DNA of 11,416 bases, from contig JAMWCG010000015.1 in assembly GCA_023818555.1 (NCBI GenBank), positions 1 to 11,416 of the forward strand. Direction: 5' to 3'. The position numbers and the translations under genes are program-made. The notes below the pieces were generated by a model. That model saw nothing but the letters and a program-made list of their open reading frames with translations. It did no database searches and had not been told where the DNA came from. Positions 1 through 4,798 of the stretch are shown here, piece after piece. Each line of letters begins with the position of its first letter. Position 1 is the stretch's first letter. The DNA comes from Candidatus Omnitrophota bacterium (GTDB lineage: Bacteria; Omnitrophota; Gorgyraeia; DTHP01).

Positions 1-35
1 GCGACTTGTAACTCCCTTCTTTTAACTCGGGGCAA

Positions 36-101
36 GCGAAATACACGAGAGAATTTAAGACCCGATTAATAGGGGATTCGTCTTCACTTTGTTTCGCCGA
101 A
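36..101 (+). repeat. Hairpin repeat, copy 1 (degenerate left arm)
   Basis: Bases 57-101 match 387-431 exactly: AAGACCC, a short AT-rich loop, AGGGG, then ATTCGTCTTCACTTTG and TTTCGCCGAA. The outer left arm is much weaker than in copy 2. GCGAAA at 36-41 can pair with TTTCGC at 92-97, and CCC at 61-63 can pair with the GGGG at 72-75, but pairing between these is imperfect. The repeat ends 13 bases before the ATG of the GIY-YIG gene. Copies 2 and 3 run directly into ATGAGA, while this copy has 14 extra bases (101-114) first. Confidence 0.75.
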
Positions 102-114
102 CAGGTTGCGAAGA

Positions 115-399
115 ATGAGAAATAAATTTTATGTTTATATTATTCAATCCAAGAAGAAGGATTTGTTTTATATAGGCTATACAGAGAATCTAACTCAGAG
201 ATTAAAAGCTCACAATAGAGGTATTTCTACCTTTACCAGACTTAAAGGTCCTTGGGATTTGATTTGGTATTGTGTATTTCCTTATAGAGATCAAGCCTTA
301 GAATTTGAACGATATCTAAAGTCTCATACAGGAAGAATATTTATTTACAAGAGGATAATAAATCCGGCGGAGCATAGCGGAGACGGAAGACCCGATTAA
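115..399 (+). CDS. Small GIY-YIG family nuclease
   Basis: A 94-residue single-domain GIY-YIG protein of the UvrC-N-terminal-like/YhbQ (UPF0213) type. Y6-V-Y8 and Y19-I-G21 form the family motif. R29 and H33 in LTQRLKAHN are the conserved basic helix, and E65 in the ALEFERYLK segment is the likely metal-binding glutamate. These residues suggest a competent nuclease, but the substrate cannot be read from sequence. I chose ATG 115 because the same ATG and the next 47 bases are repeated at 431-480. A TTG nine bases upstream would add only three residues. The ribosome-binding site is weak (GAAG). The last 12 codons (NPAEHSGDGRPD) and the stop lie inside hairpin repeat copy 2, so the C-terminal tail comes from the repeat and not from the nuclease fold. 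It may be a house-keeping-like orphan or the protein of a small mobile unit. Confidence 0.85.
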   Translation: MRNKFYVYIIQSKKKDLFYIGYTENLTQRLKAHNRGISTFTRLKGPWDLIWYCVFPYRDQALEFERYLKSHTGRIFIYKRIINPAEHSGDGRPD

Positions 400-430
400 T
401 AGGGGATTCGTCTTCACTTTGTTTCGCCGA
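365..430 (+). repeat. Hairpin repeat, copy 2 (most complete)
   Basis: Bases 365-384 pair with 410-429 as a 20-position stem with 15 Watson-Crick pairs, three G-T/G-U pairs (370-424, 372-422, 380-414) and two mismatches (375-419, 378-416). The stem continues inward with GAA 386-388 against TTC 407-409 and CCC 391-393 against GGG 403-405. The terminal loop is 394-402. The stop codon of the GIY-YIG gene (397-399) is in that loop. No T-run follows, so it is not a normal intrinsic terminator. The right half is repeated at 57-101 and, with changes, at 676-720. Confidence 0.8.
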
Positions 431-568
431 ATGAGAAATAAATTTTATGTTTATATTATTCAATCCAAGAAGAAGGATTTAAAAGAGATAGAAAGGATGT
501 TAGATGGATATTGTGTTCTTACTTCTTCTTCTTTTTCTCTTAGACAGAATTCAAAGAAGAAGAGATAG
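431..568 (+). pseudogene. Truncated duplicate of the GIY-YIG gene start
   Basis: Bases 431-480 are identical to 115-164, the first 50 bases of the intact GIY-YIG gene (MRNKFYVYIIQSKKKD and part of the next codon). The match stops abruptly after GGATTT. The frame then runs into unrelated sequence and ends at TAG 566-568, giving a 45-codon chimera that lacks the YIG motif and all later active-site residues. It cannot be a working nuclease. Together with the adjoining repeat it is a partial second copy of a repeat-plus-gene unit. Its tail overlaps the zinc-ribbon gene in another frame. Confidence 0.75.
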
Positions 569-668
569 AAAATTTAGGTTTCGGGGTTATGATTTTACTT
601 GCCCAAACTGTGGACATGAGGTTTTCAATTTTGAAAAGAGATGTCCATACTGTCAATTTAAATTATGA
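504..668 (+). CDS. Putative membrane-anchored zinc-ribbon microprotein
   Basis: A 54-codon reading frame from ATG 504 to TGA 666-668. GAAAGGA at 491-497 gives a ribosome-binding site about six bases before the start. Residues 3-13 (IVFLLLLLFLL) are hydrophobic and could form a short membrane anchor. A strongly basic stretch follows (RIQRRRDRKFRFR). The C-terminal half has two CxxC knuckles, C33-P-N-C36 and C47-P-Y-C50, ten residues apart, as in a small zinc ribbon. The order of anchor, basic linker and zinc ribbon argues that the frame is real despite its size. I do not recognise the family and give no function. It lies between hairpin copies 2 and 3, just after the GIY-YIG fragment, so it may be cargo of the repeat array or an older resident gene invaded by it. 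Confidence 0.6.
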   Translation: MDIVFLLLLLFLLDRIQRRRDRKFRFRGYDFTCPNCGHEVFNFEKRCPYCQFKL

Positions 669-669
669 A

Positions 670-720
670 GGCGGAAAGACCCGGTGAATAGGGGATTCGT
701 CTTCACTTTGTTTCGCCGAA
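670..720 (+). repeat. Hairpin repeat, copy 3 (diverged)
   Basis: AAGACCCGGTGAATAGGGG and the following right arm (to 720) match copies 1 and 2, apart from changes in the loop region (GGTGAATA in place of GATTAATA). The left arm is shortened to GGCGGA at 670-675, which can pair with TTTCGCC at 711-717. CCC 680-682 can pair with the GGGG at 691-694. Like copy 2 it runs into ATGAGA. It starts one base after the stop of the zinc-ribbon gene. A further echo, GATTCGTCT, occurs at 724-732. Confidence 0.7.
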
Positions 721-774
721 TGAGATTCGTCTAGTCAATAAAAACTTACCTGCCAAGTTTGTCCCATAAAATAC

Positions 775-803
775 TTGTTAACTTTAACTTTTCGTGTTAT
801 ATT
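775..803 (+). promoter_or_regulatory. Predicted sigma-70-type promoter for the GGDEF/HD-GYP gene
   Basis: TTGTTA at 775-780 and TATATT at 798-803 are separated by 17 bases. The -10 matches five of six consensus positions and the -35 four of six. Transcription would start near 810, about 25 bases before the ATG at 835. This is a prediction from sequence only. Confidence 0.5.
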
Positions 804-834
804 TATAGGGGGAGAAAAATAATCTATTTTTCCT

Positions 835-1929
835 ATGGACAATCAGGAAATTAATTTGAATGAGGATGCTGGTTTAAAAAAATCTTCCTTTGAAGAGGAA
901 TTGAATTTTCGGAAGAAATTGGAGGAGATGATTGTAAATTTCTCTACTCTCCTTATCGGAGCACGGGTAGAGGAATTGGATAAATTGATAAAAAATGCCC
1001 TCAAAGATATTGGAGAGTTTGTGGACGCAGACCGGGTTTATGTCTTTAAGGGAAGTGAAGACCGGAAAAAAGTCTATTATTTATATGAATGGTGCCGGGA
1101 AGGGATTACTCCACAGCAGGAGAGGCTCAGGGAGGTTCAGGTGGAGGATTTCCCCTGGTTAAGAGAGAGATTGGAGAAGAGAAAAGAAGTGGTAAGTATT
1201 CCTTCCGTAGAACAACTTCCTCCTGAAGCCGGGAGAGAAAAACAGGAATTTATGGTGGAAGGGACTAAATCTGTTTTGCTTGTTCCCATGGTCTTCAATG
1301 AAGAGGTAATCGGATTTTTGGGTTTTGATGCGGTGCGGAAGGAGAAGGAGTGGTGTCAGGAATGTGTGCTTCTTTTAAAAATAATGGGGAAAATCATTGC
1401 CAATGCTTTGATAAGAAGAGAAACTGATTTTCTGGTAGAGGAAGGACGGCGTTTTCTGCACAGTGTTTTTGAAAGTATTCAGGATGGTATAAGTATCCTG
1501 GATAAGGATTTAAATATTGTCACTGTTAACCCTACAATGGAAAAATGGTATGCGCATAATTCACCTCTGGTAGGAAAGAAATGTTATTTTGCCTACCACA
1601 ATCGCAGCGAACCCTGCCTAATCTGTCCCACCCAAAAGACTCTGAAGACTAAAAAGCAGGCTTATGAGGTTGTCCCTAAATGTGGTCCCGGAGGGGAAGT
1701 AGTGGGCTGGGTTGACCTCTATTCTTTCCCTCTCTTTGACTCTTTGACCGGGGAGATGAAGGGTGTGATTGAATATGTAAGGGATGCCACAGAGCGAAAG
1801 AAAGCAGAGGAATTGTTGAATAAATTAACTCTTAATCTCCGTAAGACAAACAGAAAATTGCGGCAGTTGTCTCTTAAAGATAGTCATACCGGACTTTATA
1901 ATTATCGTTATTTAAGGGAGGTAATTTAA
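835..1929 (+). CDS. GAF-PAS sensor with truncated GGDEF (5' part of split cyclic-di-GMP gene)
   Basis: This 364-residue reading frame is the sensory half of a cyclic-di-GMP turnover protein. A GAF domain spans about residues 29-195 and a PAS domain about 205-322, ending in the usual DATERKKAEE exit. A coiled linker follows, then the first part of a GGDEF domain (LSLKDSHTGLYNYRYLREVI, residues 345-364). TAA at 1927-1929 stops it there. The same frame continues with SEFQRSKRYG and the rest of GGDEF, so this is a nonsense interruption and not a natural end. The PAS has a cysteine cluster, C250 and PC261-x2-C264-P, with C283 nearby, which could bind metal or sense redox. No signal peptide or membrane segment is seen, so it is probably cytoplasmic. 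ATG 835 follows an in-frame stop at 820, but the GGGGGAG at 808-814 is 20 bases away. TTG 856, with AGGAA six bases upstream, is a possible alternative start. Confidence 0.75.
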   Translation: MDNQEINLNEDAGLKKSSFEEELNFRKKLEEMIVNFSTLLIGARVEELDKLIKNALKDIGEFVDADRVYVFKGSEDRKKVYYLYEWCREGITPQQERLREVQVEDFPWLRERLEKRKEVVSIPSVEQLPPEAGREKQEFMVEGTKSVLLVPMVFNEEVIGFLGFDAVRKEKEWCQECVLLLKIMGKIIANALIRRETDFLVEEGRRFLHSVFESIQDGISILDKDLNIVTVNPTMEKWYAHNSPLVGKKCYFAYHNRSEPCLICPTQKTLKTKKQAYEVVPKCGPGGEVVGWVDLYSFPLFDSLTGEMKGVIEYVRDATERKKAEELLNKLTLNLRKTNRKLRQLSLKDSHTGLYNYRYLREVI

Positions 1930-1977
1930 TCTGAATTTCAACGGAGTAAAAGGTATGGTCTTTCTCTCTCCGTAATT

Positions 1978-3018
1978 ATGCTGGATATAGACTATTTTAA
2001 ATCCATCAATGATGTCTATGGCCATAGTTTTGGTGACTTGGTGCTGAAACAGCTGGCTAACCTTTGTAGGAAAATGGTGCGTATATACGATACCGTTATC
2101 CGTTACGGTGGAGAGGAGATTCTGTTTATTCTTCCCGAGACTGACCATTCGGGGGCAGTAAATCTCGCCCGGCGTATTCTGGAAAAAATAAATAATTTTA
2201 GTTTTGGAACTTCTCGGCAGAAAGTTCATCTTAAAGTAAGTATGGGAGTGGCTGCTTATCCCTATGACCAGGTTCCCCGGGGGATGGAATTGGTAAATCT
2301 GGCAGACCGGCTCTTAGGTAAGATAAAGGACCGGGGAGGAAATAATATTTTCTGGAGTGGGAGTGCAGTGGAGGAAAAACAAATAGTTAAAGGGAAGATA
2401 GTCAGGGATACAGAAATTCTGAAAGAGAAGATAGATAAATTGACCCGCAGGGCAAACCAGAGTATCCGGGAGGCAATCTATGCCTTTGCGCGCACAATTA
2501 AGTTGAAGGATAACTATACCGGAGAGCATGTAGAAAATACTGTGCTCTATGCAGTAGAGACTGCCCGTGCCTTGGGGTTAAGTCAGGAGGAGATTGAAAA
2601 AATCAGTGATGCAGCGATGCTCCATGACCTGGGAAAGATTGGTATAAGTGAAAAGGTTTTGCTTAAGAAATCAAAACTCAATTCCCGGGAATTGGCAGAA
2701 ATTAGAAGACATCCTCTCATCGGGGCGGATATTTTGCGTTCCATTCACTTTATGAAAGGAATTCTTCCATTCATAATTTATCACCATGAACGCTACGATG
2801 GAGAAGGCTACCCCTTTGGGATAAAGGGAGAGGATATTCCCTTGGGGGCAAGGATAGTGGCTATCGCTGATGTCTATCAGGCATTGATTTCTGACCGGCC
2901 TTATCGTAAAGCTTATACGAAGAAAGAAGCGATGCAGATTATCAAGAAGGGTGCAGGAACACAGTTTGACCCCCAGATTGTAAAAGTTTTCTTGGAGGTC
3001 CTGAAAAAATTAAGATAA
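1978..3018 (+). CDS. GGDEF-HD-GYP catalytic part (3' part of split cyclic-di-GMP gene)
   Basis: This 346-codon segment is in the same frame as 835-1929 and holds both catalytic domains (numbered here from ATG 1978). The GGDEF domain has LDIDYFK at 2-8 and the signature GGEEI at 44-48, where F is replaced by I. An RxxD inhibitory site (R35-I-Y-D38) lies five residues before the signature, as in feedback-inhibited diguanylate cyclases. The HD-GYP domain covers about 165-346, with H184, H216-D217, H245, H269-H270, D274-G-E-G-Y-P279 and D298, the set expected of a cyclic-di-GMP phosphodiesterase. The intact product would be a bifunctional synthase and hydrolase of about 727 residues. There is no ribosome-binding site before ATG 1978, and the frame is open back to 1930. 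Independent expression is doubtful: the piece lacks the start of GGDEF, though HD-GYP could fold alone. Either the gene is a pseudogene or the TAA is a base error. Confidence 0.72.
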   Translation: MLDIDYFKSINDVYGHSFGDLVLKQLANLCRKMVRIYDTVIRYGGEEILFILPETDHSGAVNLARRILEKINNFSFGTSRQKVHLKVSMGVAAYPYDQVPRGMELVNLADRLLGKIKDRGGNNIFWSGSAVEEKQIVKGKIVRDTEILKEKIDKLTRRANQSIREAIYAFARTIKLKDNYTGEHVENTVLYAVETARALGLSQEEIEKISDAAMLHDLGKIGISEKVLLKKSKLNSRELAEIRRHPLIGADILRSIHFMKGILPFIIYHHERYDGEGYPFGIKGEDIPLGARIVAIADVYQALISDRPYRKAYTKKEAMQIIKKGAGTQFDPQIVKVFLEVLKKLR

Positions 3019-3052
3019 CCTTTCCGTTATTCTTCCTTCTCATTCGTCTTAG

Positions 3053-3078
3053 CACTTCTTCAGGGAAGTGAGATTTTT
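3053..3078 (+). terminator. Possible intrinsic terminator after the GGDEF/HD-GYP gene
   Basis: CACTTC at 3053-3058 pairs with GAAGTG at 3065-3070 across a six-base loop, followed by AGA and TTTTT at 3074-3078. The stem is short, so termination is probably weak. The T-run abuts the -35 of the hrcA promoter, which would insulate the heat-shock operon from upstream reading. Confidence 0.45.
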
Positions 3079-3079
3079 C

Positions 3080-3109
3080 TTGACAAGAATTTTAAAATTG
3101 CTATATAAT
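3080..3109 (+). promoter_or_regulatory. Promoter of the hrcA-grpE-dnaK-dnaJ operon
   Basis: TTGACA at 3080-3085 and TATAAT at 3104-3109 both match the housekeeping sigma consensus perfectly, with an 18-base spacer. The start of transcription would be near 3116, inside the CIRCE operator. Bound HrcA should therefore block initiation, as in known CIRCE-controlled operons. Confidence 0.85.
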
Positions 3110-3113
3110 TATT

Positions 3114-3140
3114 TTAGCACTCTAATATTGAGAGTGCTAA
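3114..3140 (+). promoter_or_regulatory. CIRCE operator (HrcA binding site)
   Basis: TTAGCACTC, nine bases, GAGTGCTAA: a perfect match to the CIRCE inverted repeat (consensus TTAGCACTC-N9-GAGTGCTAA). The symmetry extends two more bases on each side, to 3112-3142. It lies between the -10 and the hrcA ribosome-binding site, so it is also in the 5' leader of the mRNA. HrcA, encoded immediately downstream, is the expected repressor. Confidence 0.97.
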
Positions 3141-3154
3141 AATGGAGGGTGAAG

Positions 3155-4192
3155 ATGCGTAGGGTAGATTTAAAATCACGCAAGGAGAAGATTTTGGGGA
3201 CGATTGTGGAGACATATATTGGGGAAGCCGAACCAGTGGGGTCACGGACGATTGCCCGGAAATTACATTTTAAATTCTCTCCCGCCACCATCCGTAACAT
3301 TATGGCTGACCTGGAGGAAGAAGGTTATATTACGCATCCATATACTTCCGCAGGGAGAGTTCCTACAGATAAAGGGTATCGTTATTATGTGGACCATCTT
3401 ATGCCCGAGGAAAGACTTACTCCCCAGGAGAAGAAAGAAATTATGCGTGAAATGGAGGCAGGAGAGGATATTTCGGAGATTATGGATAAAACCAGTCGCC
3501 TTCTGGCTCGTTTATGTGAAGAGGCAGGGATTGTAGTTTATCCCTGTTTGAAAAAGAGTAGGTTAAAGCATATAGAATTGATAGATGTAGGGAATAATTC
3601 TGTCTTGATGGTTTTGATTACCAATTCAGGACTAATCAAAAACCTCCTGCTTCGTTTCCCTCAAACTTATTCCCGCAGTCACTTAGAGAAAATTACTAAT
3701 CTCTTTAACGCTGAACTGGAGGGAGTTTATTTGAGTGAGATATGGAAATATCTCTGGCATAAAAGATTGAGTGATGATTTTTCTGTCTTTAACCTCTTTA
3801 AGGACGCTTTTTCTATTCTGGAAGAGGCATTTAAGAAATTGGAGGAGGAGAGATTCTCTTTTGAAGGGGCAACTCAGATACTTACTCAGCCGGAATTTGA
3901 GGACCGTTACACCTTAACTAAATTACTCCAGCTGATAGAAGAGAGGAGGCTTTTTCTGGATATCCTTGCTCAGGATATGGAGGAGGAAGGGATAAAGGCA
4001 CATATTGGCGAGGAAAATAGTTATAAAGAGTTTAGGCCATTGAGTTTGGTTACTGCAAATTATCATATAGAGGGGAAGGTGGTAGGAGCCTTGGGAGTGG
4101 TTGGTCCTACCCGCATGGCTTATGCCCATGTTTTCAGCATTGTGAAAAATGTTTCAGAGATTCTGGAGAGTGTTCTGGAAAGGAGATTATGA
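3155..4192 (+). CDS. hrcA: Heat-inducible transcription repressor HrcA
   Basis: A 345-residue repressor that binds CIRCE and represses class I heat-shock genes when GroE is plentiful. The N-terminal winged helix spans about residues 5-75 and has the family signature: EPVGSRTIA, SPATIRNIMADLEEEGYI and HPYTSAGRVPTDKGYRYYVD. The rest is the GAF-like dimerisation region, ending in [12 protein letters not shown]. Length is normal for the family. ATG 3155 is chosen because GGAGG at 3144-3148 sits six bases upstream and the protein then begins like other HrcA proteins. A longer frame from GTG 3068 would start upstream of the mapped-looking promoter and translate through CIRCE, so it is rejected. The stop overlaps the grpE start (ATGA at 4189-4192), which implies translational coupling. 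The CIRCE just upstream predicts autoregulation. Confidence 0.96.
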   Translation: MRRVDLKSRKEKILGTIVETYIGEAEPVGSRTIARKLHFKFSPATIRNIMADLEEEGYITHPYTSAGRVPTDKGYRYYVDHLMPEERLTPQEKKEIMREMEAGEDISEIMDKTSRLLARLCEEAGIVVYPCLKKSRLKHIELIDVGNNSVLMVLITNSGLIKNLLLRFPQTYSRSHLEKITNLFNAELEGVYLSEIWKYLWHKRLSDDFSVFNLFKDAFSILEEAFKKLEEERFSFEGATQILTQPEFEDRYTLTKLLQLIEERRLFLDILAQDMEEEGIKAHIGEENSYKEFRPLSLVTANYHIEGKVVGALGVVGPTRMAYAHVFSIVKNVSEILESVLERRL

Positions 4193-4782
4193 ACAGTAAT
4201 TCTCATCCTAATTCTAAGGGAAAAATTAAGGATAACTCTTCTCCTAAACAAGAGCCCGGGGCTGAAGAAAAGAAGCTAAATATCTCTGCTTCGGAATGGG
4301 AAGCTCTGCAGAAGAAGGCTTCCCTGGCTGATGAATACTATGATAAACTTTTGCGACTCCAGGCGGAGTTTGAAAATGCCCGTCGGCGCATGCTTAAGGA
4401 AAAGGAGGAAATAGTTCAATTTGCTAATCAATCACTCCTTGAGGAAATCTTACCGATAGTGGACGATTTTGAACATTTTTTTAATGGACTGACGGAAAAT
4501 CAAATTCCACAAAACATCCGTGTAGGGATAGAGATGATTCAGAAAAGACTGACTAAGGTGCTGGAAGAAAATGGTCTTACACGCATGAAAGTAGTGGGTG
4601 AGAGATTTGACCCCGCAAGACACGAAGCCCTGATGATGGTAGAAACTGATGCCCATCCCGAAGACACCATTGTGGAGGAAATCCGCAGTGGCTATCTTCT
4701 TTATGATAAAGTATTGCGTCCGGCGATTGTGAAAGTGGCGAAGAAAAAAAGAGAAACTGAACCCGATATTAGTTCAGCATAA
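4189..4782 (+). CDS. grpE: Nucleotide exchange factor GrpE
   Basis: A 197-residue co-chaperone that speeds ADP release from DnaK in the cytoplasm. A charged, probably disordered N-terminus (about residues 1-35) leads into the long dimerisation helix (about 40-90, including [17 protein letters not shown]). [14 protein letters not shown] follows. The C-terminal beta domain that contacts DnaK carries [22 protein letters not shown] and [24 protein letters not shown]. The start shares ATGA with the hrcA stop and has AGGAG at 4181-4185, so translation is probably coupled. The gene ends 16 bases before dnaK. The order hrcA-grpE-dnaK-dnaJ is that of the classic CIRCE operon. Confidence 0.96.
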   Translation: MNSNSHPNSKGKIKDNSSPKQEPGAEEKKLNISASEWEALQKKASLADEYYDKLLRLQAEFENARRRMLKEKEEIVQFANQSLLEEILPIVDDFEHFFNGLTENQIPQNIRVGIEMIQKRLTKVLEENGLTRMKVVGERFDPARHEALMMVETDAHPEDTIVEEIRSGYLLYDKVLRPAIVKVAKKKRETEPDISSA

Positions 4783-4798
4783 ATCAGGAGGTGAGTAT

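Noticed and set aside
1..69. Open frame from the window edge ending in RPD and TAA inside hairpin copy 1, like the tail of a second GIY-YIG gene
   Set aside because: Only the last few codons resemble the GIY-YIG tail, and these come from the repeat itself. The earlier residues (SLLLTRGKRNTREN) show no GIY-YIG features, so the coding claim is not supported.
365..430. Hairpin copy 2 as a simple intrinsic terminator of the GIY-YIG gene
   Set aside because: No T-run follows the stem, the loop contains the stop codon, and copies occur away from gene ends (copy 1 precedes a gene).
36..732. CRISPR array
   Set aside because: Only three irregularly spaced repeats occur, with genes between them rather than uniform spacers, and no cas genes are nearby.
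1927..1929. Recoded stop (selenocysteine, pyrrolysine or alternative code)
   Set aside because: Known recoding of this kind uses TGA or TAG, not TAA. TAA also ends grpE, dnaK, dnaJ, rplM, rpsI and argC here, so reassignment is not credible.
3068..3154. N-terminal extension of HrcA from GTG 3068
   Set aside because: It would begin upstream of the promoter -35 and -10 and translate CIRCE. ATG 3155 has a good ribosome-binding site and the family's normal N-terminus.
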